Assembly (NCBI RefSeq): GCF_003058365.1
Contig: NZ_CP028858.1
Coordinates: 1,612,001 to 1,676,000, forward strand
DNA: 64,000 bases
Direction of reading: 5' to 3'
Source: Halococcoides cellulosivorans
Lineage (GTDB): Archaea; Halobacteriota; Halobacteria; Halobacteriales; Haloarculaceae
The position numbers were made by a program, and so were the translations under genes. Under the pieces are notes generated by a model that had not been told where the DNA came from, did not search any database, and saw only the letters and a program-made list of their open reading frames with translations. Positions 43,258 to 51,529 of the stretch are shown here, one piece after another; the first letter of the stretch is position 1, and every line of letters begins with the position of its first letter.

Positions 43258-43282
43258 CGCGGGCGCTCGCTATAGCGGGTCG

Positions 43283-44374
43283 ATGAAGCCGCTTCACGCC
43301 CGGTATCCGTTTCTCGCGGACGCTCGTGAAGCGGTCGAAGCCGCCGGGGTCGATCTCGCCGTGCTCGTCGAGGACGGCGACCCGGCGGTCGATCGCGCCG
43401 TCGATCGCGTCCGCTCGGCAGTCGTCGAGCGGTCGATCGGAGACCCCACCGACACCCGGACCGAGTTGCTATCGTACCCGATCGCCCGGGTGATCGTCTC
43501 GGTCGTCGATACGCGAATCTGTACGCAGCGATACGCCCAGGCCGAGGCGAGCGCCGCTCGCGAGCGATTCGAAGACGAACTCCAGCCCGGAGAGGGGTTG
43601 CGCTCGGGTGGCGAGCAGGTCGCGCTCCGTGACGTGCTCGCGGAGTTCGATCTCCACGGGCAGGTCCACGCTCGGGATGGCCCACTCGAAACCGCCCAGG
43701 CCTACGAGATCGACGTGCCGGCGTATCTGACCTACGCCGCCGACCGACGGGCCGACCGGTGGCGACTCACCCGGCGGCGCGTCGCTGACGGCCGAGTGCG
43801 AATCGATCGCGAGGACCTCTTCGGGTTGCTCGAAGCCGCCGTCGAGGATCGCGTCGCCAGTGGGTTACCGCTGGCCGTCCCCGACGTGCTGGAGGAGGCA
43901 CTCGACGAGGAGCGCGAGACGATCGAGGCCGCGCTCTCGGAACTCGATCTGACCCGCGAGATCGACACGGTGGTGCCGGATCTGTTCCCACCGTGTATGC
44001 AACACCTCCTCGATCGCGTCCAGTCGGGCGATCACCTCGCCCACCACTCCCGATTCGCTATCACCTCCTTTCTCGCGGGCATCGGCATGAGCACCGACGA
44101 GATCGTCGATCTCTACCAGGTGAATCCGGGGTTCGGTGAAGAGATGACGCGATACCAGACCGACCACATCCGCGGCGAGACCAGCCCCACGGAGTACTCC
44201 TCGCCGTCGTGTGCGACGATGCAGTCGTATGGCGACTGCGTCAACAAAGACGATCTCTGTGAGGAGATTCCCCACCCGATGGCCTACTACGAGCGACGGC
44301 TGGACGACGCCGACGATGACGACCTCGACGACTGGCGCGAGGCCGAGGCTGACGCCGAGGAGTCGTCGTCCTGA
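43283..44374 (+). CDS. priL: DNA primase large subunit
   Basis: The 363-residue protein starts MKPLHARYPFLADAREAVEA. The C-terminal [4Fe-4S] domain has four cysteines: PPCMQHL, SPSCATMQ, YGDCVNKDD and DLCEEIPHPM. It holds the cluster that supports primer initiation with PriS. An acidic tail follows. The small subunit gene is not in the window. Confidence 0.94.
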   Translation: MKPLHARYPFLADAREAVEAAGVDLAVLVEDGDPAVDRAVDRVRSAVVERSIGDPTDTRTELLSYPIARVIVSVVDTRICTQRYAQAEASAARERFEDELQPGEGLRSGGEQVALRDVLAEFDLHGQVHARDGPLETAQAYEIDVPAYLTYAADRRADRWRLTRRRVADGRVRIDREDLFGLLEAAVEDRVASGLPLAVPDVLEEALDEERETIEAALSELDLTREIDTVVPDLFPPCMQHLLDRVQSGDHLAHHSRFAITSFLAGIGMSTDEIVDLYQVNPGFGEEMTRYQTDHIRGETSPTEYSSPSCATMQSYGDCVNKDDLCEEIPHPMAYYERRLDDADDDDLDDWREAEADAEESSS

Positions 44375-44403
44375 GCGGACGGGCGAGACGAACGCCGAGA
44401 AGA

Positions 44404-44637
44404 TCAGTCGTCGCTCGACTCGCCGGGGTCGAACCGCGCGAGCGCCCACCCGCCGATGCCCGCGATGAAGATGAACAGCGCGATGCCGGCGATCGCGACG
44501 ATCGCACCGCCGTGGGTCAAGTCGTGGGGCCCACTCGCACCCGCCGAAAAGATCGTACTCCCGAGCATGAGCGTCGCGATGAGCACGACCACGGCGGCGA
44601 GAGCGCCGCCGATCTCGTAGTACAGCCGATCAACCAT
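44404..44637 (-). CDS. Small two-helix membrane protein
   Basis: The 77-residue protein starts MVDRLYYEIGGALAAVVVLI and has two hydrophobic segments with an acidic tail (PGESSDD). It resembles a conserved haloarchaeal family of unknown function. It lies 45 bases downstream of the Hjc gene on the same strand, so the two may be co-transcribed. Confidence 0.6.
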   Translation of the reverse strand: MVDRLYYEIGGALAAVVVLIATLMLGSTIFSAGASGPHDLTHGGAIVAIAGIALFIFIAGIGGWALARFDPGESSDD

Positions 44638-44682
44638 CGAGCGGTGGTTCGCGACTCCCCGCCTAAAGCCCGTCGAAGCCGT

Positions 44683-45201
44683 TCAGGCGAGCATCGACGC
44701 GGCCTCCTCGACGTCCAACTCGCCCGTCGCGACCGCCCGGAGCACGTCCTCGATGCGATCGCGAGGTGATCGATCACCGACCTCGTCGAGCGTGCGCTTC
44801 TCGGAGTGGCCCAGCAGTTCGGGCAGATCCACGCCCTCCGCGAGTGCGGTCTCGCGTTTCACCCGGTAGTTGCCCCCGTCGGTGGTATAACAGTCGGCAG
44901 GATGGAAGAAATACCACGACTCGCGGTCGAACCGGACACCGATCCGGGGTTTCGCACCGAAGTTCCGCGCGAAGTAGACCAGGCTCTCGACCTCGCTGCC
45001 CTGGAGATAGATCACGTCGTCCGCACTCGATTTGGCCTCGATCGCGTAGAACTGCTCGCCGTCGCCAGCGAGCACGTCCGGAAGGTCCCGAGCGGTCGCG
45101 CTGCCGCTCGCGGGCGCGCGCATGACCGCGAACCCGCCCGCGTCGAGTTCGTCGACGAGTTCCCGCTCCCGACGGTCGCCTTTCGCGTTGGAGTCGGGCA
45201 T
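44683..45201 (-). CDS. hjc: Holliday junction resolvase Hjc
   Basis: The 172-residue nuclease has [13 protein letters not shown] with catalytic Glu near the N-terminus, [17 protein letters not shown] with Asp, and AIEAKSS (ExK), the archaeal Hjc PD-(D/E)xK core. It resolves four-way junctions during recombination. A C-terminal helix region (about 130-172) extends the family core; similar tails occur in other haloarchaeal Hjc. Confidence 0.93.
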   Translation of the reverse strand: MPDSNAKGDRRERELVDELDAGGFAVMRAPASGSATARDLPDVLAGDGEQFYAIEAKSSADDVIYLQGSEVESLVYFARNFGAKPRIGVRFDRESWYFFHPADCYTTDGGNYRVKRETALAEGVDLPELLGHSEKRTLDEVGDRSPRDRIEDVLRAVATGELDVEEAASMLA

Positions 45202-45326
45202 CGACTGCGATCCGGTCGCCGTCGGGGAAAACCTTGCTCTCGATGGACCGTCGTGGGCGGTCGATCGCTTTGCAGGCCCACGAATGGGAGAGACTATGCC
45301 GATCCCGCCCGCCAGTCATCCACCTA

Positions 45327-46154
45327 ATGAGCACGGCACTCGTGACCGGGGCCGCCTCGGGGATCGGGCGCGCGGTCACCGAGCAGTTCGACGCCGAGGG
45401 GTGGACCGTCTACGCGACCGACGTCGACACCGATGGTCTCGATCAGTTGGCCCGACGGGGCTGTGAGACCCACCGGCTGGACGTCACCGATGACAGCGAC
45501 ATCGCCGCGGTCGTCGAGACGATCACTGCGGCCGGTGGGATCGACTGCCTCGTCAACAACGCGGGCTACGGGCAGTTGGGGCCACTCGAAGACGTCCCGA
45601 TCGATCGGATGCAGGCCCAGTTCGACGTCAACTACTGGGGCATCGTCCGCTGTGTGAAGGCCGTCCTCCCGACGATGCGCGAGCAAGGCCACGGGACGAT
45701 CGTCACGATCGGCAGCGTCCAGGGCAGGGTCACGACCCCAGGGTGGGGGACCTACGCCGGATCCAAGCACGCACTGGAGGGAATGAACGATGCGCTCCGT
45801 ATCGAGGTGGCCGACCAGGGTATCGACGTCGTCCTCGTCGAACCCGCGTGGGTCGCGAGCGAGTGGGCGGACCGCGTCGTCGAGCGCCTCACCGGGTTCG
45901 ATCGGACGGAGTGCTATCGCGACCTCTACGAGTCGCTGGAGCACGGCGCACTCGTCGAGGGCGGTCGGTTCGCAGTCACGCCCGAGCGGGTCGCACGAAC
46001 GGTCGTCGCGGCGGCACAGGCCGACGCTCCCGACGCCCGGTACGCCGTGGGGCTGCCCGCCAGGCTGGTCTTGCTCACCCGGCTGGTGCCGGACTCGATC
46101 GCTGACCGCGTGCAACAGCACCTGGTCAGCCGATATTCGGGAGGGAAGCGATGA
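45327..46154 (+). CDS. SDR oxidoreductase
   Basis: The 275-residue classical SDR has VTGAASGIGRAV at the N-terminus, NNAG, Ser in IGSVQG, and YAGSKHA (Tyr-x3-Lys). NADP or NAD preference is not clear; the sequence DVDTDG after the second strand favours NAD. Its stop overlaps the next start (ATGA), so it is coupled to an acetoacetate-decarboxylase-like gene. The substrate may be a beta-keto acid or alcohol. Confidence 0.88.
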   Translation: MSTALVTGAASGIGRAVTEQFDAEGWTVYATDVDTDGLDQLARRGCETHRLDVTDDSDIAAVVETITAAGGIDCLVNNAGYGQLGPLEDVPIDRMQAQFDVNYWGIVRCVKAVLPTMREQGHGTIVTIGSVQGRVTTPGWGTYAGSKHALEGMNDALRIEVADQGIDVVLVEPAWVASEWADRVVERLTGFDRTECYRDLYESLEHGALVEGGRFAVTPERVARTVVAAAQADAPDARYAVGLPARLVLLTRLVPDSIADRVQQHLVSRYSGGKR

Positions 46155-46879
46155 CTGGCGCGGATCGCGAGCCCCATTCGCTCTCGACGGGCCACACCGT
46201 CGGAGTGCCACTCGACCTGGAGGCGACGATCACGGGCGCCGTCTTCGCTGCGCCGCTCGACGACCTTCGAGCAATGGTTCCCGACGGGCTCCGACCGGTC
46301 AGACTGACACCACGCCGTGGTGGAATCACGATCCTCTCGGTCGACTACCACCGGATCGGGGACGACGCGATGGCACCGTACAACGAGGTGAGCATCCAGA
46401 TTCCGGCCACTCGGGAGGGCTCGCGGACCGTGCCCGTCGTCTCCGGACTGCTCGGAGCCACCGGTGGGTACGTCTGGGCGATGCCGGTGACGACCGAGCC
46501 GGCGAAGGCACTCGGCCGAGAGGTCTGGGGGTATCCGAAGACGGTCGCGGACATCGCGATCGATCACGGCGAGCGGGCGACCCAGACGACCGTGTCCCTC
46601 GACGGTGATCGCGTGCTGACGATGGACGTCACTCGACCGCCGGCCGTCCCGCTCCGCGTGCGTGGTCACACCTATACCGAACTCGACGGCCGACTGGTCC
46701 GGGAGGACACGGCGATCCGTGGACGCGTCGGTGCGTGGCCGCTGAGCCAGGGCGCGACCGTCGAGGTCGGATCGCGTGGGTTCGCGAGGCAGGTGCCCGA
46801 GGAGTGGTTCGATGGGCGAGCACTGCTGCGACTTGCGGCCGACTGTCGGTTCCGGATCGAGGCTCCCCGGCCTGTGTGA
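46151..46879 (+). CDS. Acetoacetate decarboxylase family protein
   Basis: The 242-residue protein follows the ADC fold, with GREVWGYPKTVADI carrying the Schiff-base Lys, and an N-terminal AVFAAPLDDLRAMVPDG. ADC-like proteins may decarboxylate acetoacetate or handle other beta-keto acids; the second catalytic Lys-like residue pair of true ADC is not certain. Coupled to the SDR by ATGA overlap. Together with bdhA elsewhere this hints at ketone-body-type metabolism. Confidence 0.78.
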   Translation: MTGADREPHSLSTGHTVGVPLDLEATITGAVFAAPLDDLRAMVPDGLRPVRLTPRRGGITILSVDYHRIGDDAMAPYNEVSIQIPATREGSRTVPVVSGLLGATGGYVWAMPVTTEPAKALGREVWGYPKTVADIAIDHGERATQTTVSLDGDRVLTMDVTRPPAVPLRVRGHTYTELDGRLVREDTAIRGRVGAWPLSQGATVEVGSRGFARQVPEEWFDGRALLRLAADCRFRIEAPRPV

Positions 46880-47017
46880 CCTGGGGCCGACGACGCGGAT
46901 CTGGAGGCGGCGATCGACGACGCGAGCAGCGGAGATCCGAGCCCGCCCGACGACCGCGATCCACTGGCCCGCGATCACGTCGAGACGGTTCGACGCGGGG
47001 CCCGGGACGATGCCTGA
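46880..47017 (+). pseudogene. Remnant of an upstream partner of the PIN gene
   Basis: After the ADC stop, the same frame stays open for 45 codons with no start codon (acidic and Pro/Asp-rich: AAIDDASSGDPSPPDDRDPL, then RGARDDA) and ends overlapping the PIN start. The position and 8-base overlap are those of an antitoxin tail, but the N-terminal DNA-binding half is missing. It is probably a decayed antitoxin, fused in position to the ADC stop. Confidence 0.35.
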
Positions 47018-47471
47018 CGGACCGTATCTGTTCGACGTGGGCGTGACGACGCTGGCCCACGCCGGGACACCGGTCAGCGACGTGGCGCTCTCCTGGGTGC
47101 GTCGCGCGATCGAGGGCGAGATCGACGCCGTCGTCCCGACGGCCTCGCTCGTCGGCGCGCACCACGTCCTCACGTCGGTCAACGGGTTTACGAACGAGGA
47201 CGCGTCGACGCTGCTGAGCAGATTGCTCGACGCCCAGCGGATCCACTGGCACGAATCGACGAGTGTGAGCAGCGTCAGAGCGGGATTCGATCGTGCGAGT
47301 GCGGCGACCGTCGAGGGGTGGAACGCGTTGTACGCGCAGATCGCCGCCGAGGAGGGCGTCGAGACGGTGTTGACCCTCGACGACGACTTCGAGCGGTTCG
47401 AGGAGTTCGACGTGGAGGTCATCCTGTCGCGCGAGGAGTTCCGAACGGTGGAGGAGTATTTGGGGTACTGA
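47010..47471 (+). CDS. PIN domain protein (VapC-like), possibly degenerate
   Basis: The 153-residue protein has a PIN-like start YLFDVGVTTLAHAG with Asp9 and a C-terminal VLTLDDDFERFEEF with the late Asp cluster. The helix expected to hold the second acid reads AVVPTASLVGAHHVL without Glu, so nuclease activity is uncertain. It overlaps an antitoxin-like remnant upstream. It may be a toxin that lost its partner and part of its active site. Confidence 0.6.
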   Translation: MPDGPYLFDVGVTTLAHAGTPVSDVALSWVRRAIEGEIDAVVPTASLVGAHHVLTSVNGFTNEDASTLLSRLLDAQRIHWHESTSVSSVRAGFDRASAATVEGWNALYAQIAAEEGVETVLTLDDDFERFEEFDVEVILSREEFRTVEEYLGY

Positions 47472-47915
47472 TCGGGGTGGTTCCTTGTTTACCCGTTTAT
47501 CGACAATAACGAGCCCACGTATTCCGATCGGCGTCTGATTATTTATCAGATATTCTCGTTTACCCATTTTCAACCTTACACGTGCACTCGAAGCGCTGAC
47601 AGCGATCGTTAGCTTTCCTCCATGGGGTAGTGTTCTTGTAATGGATACAATTGGCTGTGTCTTCTTTGAAAGCCCTCGCCAGTTTCGGTCCCGCGACTCG
47701 CTGCGCGCTTCGGGCGCTACACGCCCTGCAGTGCTTACTTCGTCGGGGTTCCCGAAACTGGCTCGCCCTTTCGATCCGCCAGGATTTGGTTTGTTTTCAA
47801 CATGAAACAAGCCTTTGGACGGTAGTTATCTGAACATCGTCTTCAGAGAGTACCACGAGTGGATCTCATAGTCCAGGCTCTCCCTTTGCTACAATAAAAT
47901 GTGGTGAAGAATATG
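47472..47915. other. AT-rich gene-free spacer at island edge
   Basis: These 444 bases contain no convincing gene. They include GTTTACCC twice, an AT-rich dyad CTGAT/ATCAG, and an inverted repeat (47668-47772). Composition is clearly lower in GC than the flanks. Confidence 0.6.
47668..47772. repeat. 105-base element bounded by imperfect 21-bp inverted repeats
   Basis: The left arm 47668-47688 and right arm 47752-47772 are inverted and share GAAAG and GCCAGTTTCGG (16 of 21 positions). The interior contains GGGCG/CGCCC and CGCGACTCGCTGCGCG dyads. There is no room for a transposase. It resembles a small palindromic or miniature element. Confidence 0.6.
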
Positions 47916-48338
47916 TCAGACCCCGTTTTCGTGTTCTATCTCAAAAACCAAGACTCGACGGCCATCCTGTTGCTCGAACCGATAATCAATGACATCAACT
48001 AATCCTTGGTACTCCCACATTCCATCCCCAGATTCTTGATAGAAGAAATGGACTGGTACCGCTGACGAGATCGCATCAATTAATACGGAGTTCCCCGGCG
48101 AAGATTCACTCTGATCACCCGACAGACCTTCCCCAATATACTCGAATCTCCCTTCAGTCACAGAATCATTATACGGCCCGCTTTCGTTGGCGAAGAGTAG
48201 CACATAGCGTCTGTCATTGCTGTCACGTCGTGGGTTGATGCCGGAAATTTGGTAGCCAAAACCAGTGTCGAAAGCATCTTCGATGTCATCCTAGTTATAT
48301 TCATCTCCGATATGGATGCCCGAAGGAGGTGTGCGCAT
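47916..48338 (-). pseudogene. SRA-like domain protein interrupted by an amber codon
   Basis: Starting at ATG 48338 the frame reads MRTPPSGIHIGDEYN, TAG at 48293-48291, then DDIEDAFDTGFGYQISGINP and onward to VFEIEHENGV. Sequence on both sides of the TAG is continuous in sense. The run RYVLLFANESGPYND, FEYIGEGLSGDQ and WEYQGLVDVIDYRF resembles SRA-like modified-DNA-binding domains of McrA-type HNH endonucleases. No HNH follows. TATAAA lies 25-30 bases upstream. A downstream ATG in-frame start would give only 95 residues. Confidence 0.55.
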
Positions 48339-48362
48339 ACCGTCGGTAGTATGGCCAAATTG

Positions 48363-48368
48363 TATAAA
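48363..48368 (-). promoter_or_regulatory. TATA-like box for the SRA-like gene
   Basis: TTTATA on the minus strand is 25-30 bases before the ATG at 48338, the leaderless spacing, and supports that ATG as the original start. Confidence 0.45.
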
Positions 48369-48545
48369 CTTGTGGAATAATAAAATTTGATTTAATTTAG
48401 ATGACGAGACGGTACTGACAGCCCCACAACAACACATATCATCAACTGACCATCCAATAGTTGCTCGATTTTGGACTGGTGGAACTTGCTTTTGTATCTC
48501 TTTAAATCCGGCTGGTCGAATCAATTTCGACGGTGCTCTTGTGCG

Positions 48546-48664
48546 CATACGGCGGCCTTCGGCCGCCGTTTCACTGAGCGCGAACGCAGTGAGCGCTCAG
48601 GTCTTTTTGGTCCAGATTTTTCGAGGAGCGGTCGCCGAAGGCGACCCGACGACGAAAAAGGTGG
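48546..48664 (-). repeat. Structured tRNA-flanking element, copy 2
   Basis: It matches copy 1 in order: CCACC with T5, a triloop hairpin (48630-48636/48640-48646, GGTCGCC/GGCGACC), the TCTGGACCAAAAA stretch, CTGAGCGC/GCGCTCAG with loop GAACGCAGTGA (48574-48600), and a terminal dyad GGCGGCC/GGCCGCC (48551-48567). Stem sequences in the first and last hairpins differ from copy 1 yet stay complementary. Confidence 0.85.
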
Positions 48665-48668
48665 TTGA

Positions 48669-48728
48669 GCGGATTCGAACCGCGGTCACTCCGCGCTGAC
48701 GCGCTCCGTTCCCTGGTATCGAATCCGC
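48669..48728. repeat. tRNA T-arm-like sequence and its inverted copy
   Basis: GCGGATTCGAACCGC (48669-48683) repeats 15 bases of the tRNA-Val T arm (minus-strand sense) about 102 bases away. Its first 10 bases also recur inverted at 48719-48728 (TCGAATCCGC). This is a tRNA 3' fragment directly before the structured element, as expected for an attachment-site remnant. Confidence 0.5.
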
Positions 48729-48761
48729 CGGGCTTCCAGTTCGCTCCCTGCGGTCGCTCGA

Positions 48762-48834
48762 TGGGTCCGGGCGGATTCGAACCGCCGACCCCTTCCTTGT
48801 AAGGGAAGTGTCATAACCACTAGACCACGGACCC
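48762..48834 (-). tRNA. tRNA-Val (UAC)
   Basis: A 73-base minus-strand cloverleaf: acceptor GGGTCCG/CGGACCC, T arm GGCGGTTCGAATCCGCC, anticodon stem CTTCC/GGAAG with loop CTTACAA, anticodon TAC. No CCA or intron. The DUF192 gene starts 61 bases beyond its 5' end on the other strand. Confidence 0.93.
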
Positions 48835-48895
48835 TGATCGGCGATAGACGGGGCGACGGCATAACGGTTTTCGATTCGGGGCCCACACGTCCGGT

Positions 48896-49384
48896 ATGGA
48901 TCGACGCCGGGCAGGCCAGGGGCTGGTGATCGTCGGCGCACTCGCGGTCGCGACACTCCTCCTCGTCGGAAGCCTCACGGGCGCGTTCAGCGGTCGGGAC
49001 GCCGACTGGGAGACGGTCACGATCGAATCGGACGGTGAGCGACTCGCGACGGTCGACGTACGCGTTGCCGACGACCACCAGTCCCGGTATATCGGTCTAA
49101 GCGAGACCGACCACCTCGGTCCGCGCGAGGGCATGCTGTTCGTCCATTCCGACAGTGGGCCCCACGAGTACGTCATGCGCGACATGGCGTTTCCGCTCGA
49201 CATCGTCTTCGTCGACGCGAACGGCACGATCACCGCGGTCCACGAGGCCCCGGTCCCCGAGGGCAGTTACGATCGGACCTACGAGGGGCGCGGGCGATAC
49301 GTCCTCGAACTGAATCGCGGGACGATGGCCGAGGTCGGCGCGGGCGTCGGTGATCGCGTCGTGATTCCGAACGGGACGGCCTGA
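48896..49384 (+). CDS. DUF192 family membrane-anchored protein
   Basis: The 162-residue protein starts MDRRRAGQGLVIVGALAVAT, one N-terminal hydrophobic anchor, then a DUF192 domain: SRYIGLSETDHLGPREGMLF, MRDMAFPLDIVFVDANGTIT and RGRYVLELNRGTMAEVGAGV. Its function is unknown but the domain is extracytoplasmic here. Monocistronic, next to tRNA-Val. Confidence 0.9.
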   Translation: MDRRRAGQGLVIVGALAVATLLLVGSLTGAFSGRDADWETVTIESDGERLATVDVRVADDHQSRYIGLSETDHLGPREGMLFVHSDSGPHEYVMRDMAFPLDIVFVDANGTITAVHEAPVPEGSYDRTYEGRGRYVLELNRGTMAEVGAGVGDRVVIPNGTA

Positions 49385-49459
49385 TCGGTCACACCGCTCG
49401 ACCGGTTCGGCCCGCCGAGGACACCCTTTATCCGACCGCTGGCCGTGGACCGACCCAGT

Positions 49460-50434
49460 ATGGAGTACACCACCCTCGGCTCGACCGGGATGGAAGTCAG
49501 CCAACTCTGTCTGGGCTGTATGAGCTTCGGCAGCGAGGAGCCCTGGATGCTCGACGAGGCGGAGTCTCGCGAGATCATCGAGCGAGCGATCGAACTCGGC
49601 GTGAACTTCTTCGACACCGCCAATGCGTACTCCGACGGCGAGAGCGAGGCGATCCTGGGCGACGTCCTCGCGGAGTACGACCGCGACGAGCAGGTCGTCG
49701 CGACGAAAGTCCGCTTTCCCGTCGGCGAGGAGGGCCCGAACGCCGCCGGCCTCTCCCGGAAGACGATCCAGCAGTCACTCGCGGGGAGTCTCGACCGACT
49801 GGGCATGGACACGATCGACCTCTATCAGACCCACCGCGTCGATCCGTCGACACCGCCGGAGACGACGCTGCGCGCGCTCGACGACGCGGTTCGGGAAGGG
49901 AAAGTCCGCCACGTCGGGACCTCCTCGATGTGGGCGCACCAACTCGCCGAGCGCCTGCGGGTCAGCGAGCGCGAGGACCTCGTCACCTTCGAGACGATGC
50001 AGAACCACTACCACCTGGCCTATCGCGAGGAGGAACGCGAGATGCTGCCGCTCTGTGCGACCGAGGAGATGGGCGTCATTCCGTGGGGCCCACTCGGACA
50101 GGGCTTTCTGACCCGGCCCGTCGAGGACCTCGAAACCACCGCCCGGGGCGACCCCGAGAACTTCCACAATCCGACCGACGAGTACGAACGCGGCGGCGGC
50201 CGTGAGATCAACGCCCGGGTCGAGGAACTGGCCGACGACTACGGCGTGACGATGGCCCAGATCGCTCTCGCCTGGCAGTACCACAACGAGAGGGTGACGG
50301 CACCGATCGTCGGGACGACGAGCGTCGAACACCTCGAAGACGCGGTCGAGGCCCTGGAGATCGATCTCTCCGACTCCGATATCGAGTACCTCGAAGCGCC
50401 CTACGAACCACAGCCGATCGTCGGTCACGAGTGA
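49460..50434 (+). CDS. Aldo/keto reductase
   Basis: The 324-residue protein starts MEYTTLGSTGMEVSQLCLGC. It has the AKR catalytic residues: Asp/Tyr in FFDTANAYSDGESE, Lys in ATKVRF, His in YQTHRVD, and IVGTTSVEHLEDAVEALEID near the C-terminus for NADPH. It reduces aldehydes or ketones; substrate unknown. The N-terminal start at 49460 is clear; a longer frame is promoter DNA. Confidence 0.92.
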   Translation: MEYTTLGSTGMEVSQLCLGCMSFGSEEPWMLDEAESREIIERAIELGVNFFDTANAYSDGESEAILGDVLAEYDRDEQVVATKVRFPVGEEGPNAAGLSRKTIQQSLAGSLDRLGMDTIDLYQTHRVDPSTPPETTLRALDDAVREGKVRHVGTSSMWAHQLAERLRVSEREDLVTFETMQNHYHLAYREEEREMLPLCATEEMGVIPWGPLGQGFLTRPVEDLETTARGDPENFHNPTDEYERGGGREINARVEELADDYGVTMAQIALAWQYHNERVTAPIVGTTSVEHLEDAVEALEIDLSDSDIEYLEAPYEPQPIVGHE

Positions 50435-50519
50435 CGGCATAGGTCCGATCGCGTGGCATCCTCCCCGCTCTGAACGGGACACACGACAGATTGAACGGAT
50501 CGGCCACCGAGACGCGACT

Positions 50520-51476
50520 ATGCGCGCCTGTCGATTTCACGAGTACGGCGGTCCAGAGGTACTCAGTGTCGAGTCGGTCGATCGGCCCGATCCCGGGCCC
50601 GACGAACTCCTCGTCAGCGTCGGGGCGACGAGCGTCAACCCCGTCGACACCTACATTCGCGAGGGAGCGTACGAACCCGCGAGCCTGCCCTGGATTCCGG
50701 GGTCGGACCTCGCCGGGACGGTCGCGGCGGTCGGAGCGGACGTCTCAGCGTTCCAGCCCGGCGATCGCGTGTTCGGGACGGGGATCGGCCTCGACCGACC
50801 GGGCGGGGCCGCGGAGTACGCTCTCGTCCCGACCGATCGCGTCGCACGACTGCCCGAGACGCTGTCGCTCGCGGAGGGCGCGGCGCTCGCGCTCGTCGGC
50901 GCGACGGCCTGGCGGGCACTGATCGGCGTCTGTAAGCTCGAACCCGCCGAGCGCGTGCTGATCCACGGCGGGTCGGGCGGGGTCGGCCACCTCGCCGTCC
51001 AGATCGCCGCGGCGGCGGGCGCGCGTGTCACCGCGACCGCCGCGCCAGCGTATCACGACGCAGTCCGGGAGTTCGGGGCCGACACCGTCCTGGACTACGA
51101 GCGGAGGGACCTCGCGGACGCGGTCGTCGCGGCGGGCCGGCCCGACGTCGTGCTCGATCACCGCGCCGACGAGTATCTCGACTGTGACGCGAGGGTCGCG
51201 GCCCAGGGCGCACGCATCGGCGTCATCGGCAACGAAACGAGCGACGCGCAGTTTGTGGACGTCCCGCGCTGGCGGGCGAAAGGGCTCGCCGTCCACCACG
51301 TCAGTCTCTACAACGAACCCGCGATCGATGCGGTACTCGACCGACTGGCCCGTCTGGCCGCCGACGGAGAACTCCGCCCGCGCGTGGCCCGGCGGTACGC
51401 CCTCGACGAGGTGCCCGACGCCCATCGCGACGTCCTCGCGGACAGCGTCTGTGGGAAACTCGTCGTCGAGGTGTAG
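50520..51476 (+). CDS. Zinc-independent quinone oxidoreductase (MDR family)
   Basis: The 318-residue MDR protein starts MRACRFHEYGGPEVLSVESV, has the cofactor motif GGSGGVGHLAVQIA, and lacks the zinc-ligating cysteines of alcohol dehydrogenases. The N-terminal GroES-like half is intact. It probably reduces quinones or enones with NADPH. Next to the AKR gene with 85 bases between. Confidence 0.9.
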   Translation: MRACRFHEYGGPEVLSVESVDRPDPGPDELLVSVGATSVNPVDTYIREGAYEPASLPWIPGSDLAGTVAAVGADVSAFQPGDRVFGTGIGLDRPGGAAEYALVPTDRVARLPETLSLAEGAALALVGATAWRALIGVCKLEPAERVLIHGGSGGVGHLAVQIAAAAGARVTATAAPAYHDAVREFGADTVLDYERRDLADAVVAAGRPDVVLDHRADEYLDCDARVAAQGARIGVIGNETSDAQFVDVPRWRAKGLAVHHVSLYNEPAIDAVLDRLARLAADGELRPRVARRYALDEVPDAHRDVLADSVCGKLVVEV

Positions 51477-51529
51477 GCCCACACAGCAAAGAGGGGGCCC
51501 TACGTAGGCAGACACGACTGCGGGGATCG

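Larger units (their letters stand above)
48339..48761. other. Spacer between SRA-like pseudogene and tRNA-Val
   Basis: It holds no intact gene. It contains the pseudogene promoter, the second structured tRNA-flanking element (48546-48664), and a tRNA T-arm-like sequence. A frame continuing upstream of the pseudogene start includes FKEIQKQVPPVQNRATIGW, which looks protein-like but has no recognisable partner. Confidence 0.5.

Noticed and set aside
47651-47833. 60-residue + frame across the inverted repeat
   Set aside because: It is encoded by palindromic DNA and has no domain pattern.
48291-48293. TAG read as pyrrolysine
   Set aside because: No Pyl genes are seen in the window and haloarchaea are not known for Pyl decoding; a nonsense mutation is simpler.
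48471-48668. 65-residue + frame across repeat copy 2
   Set aside because: It runs through structured non-coding repeat sequence.
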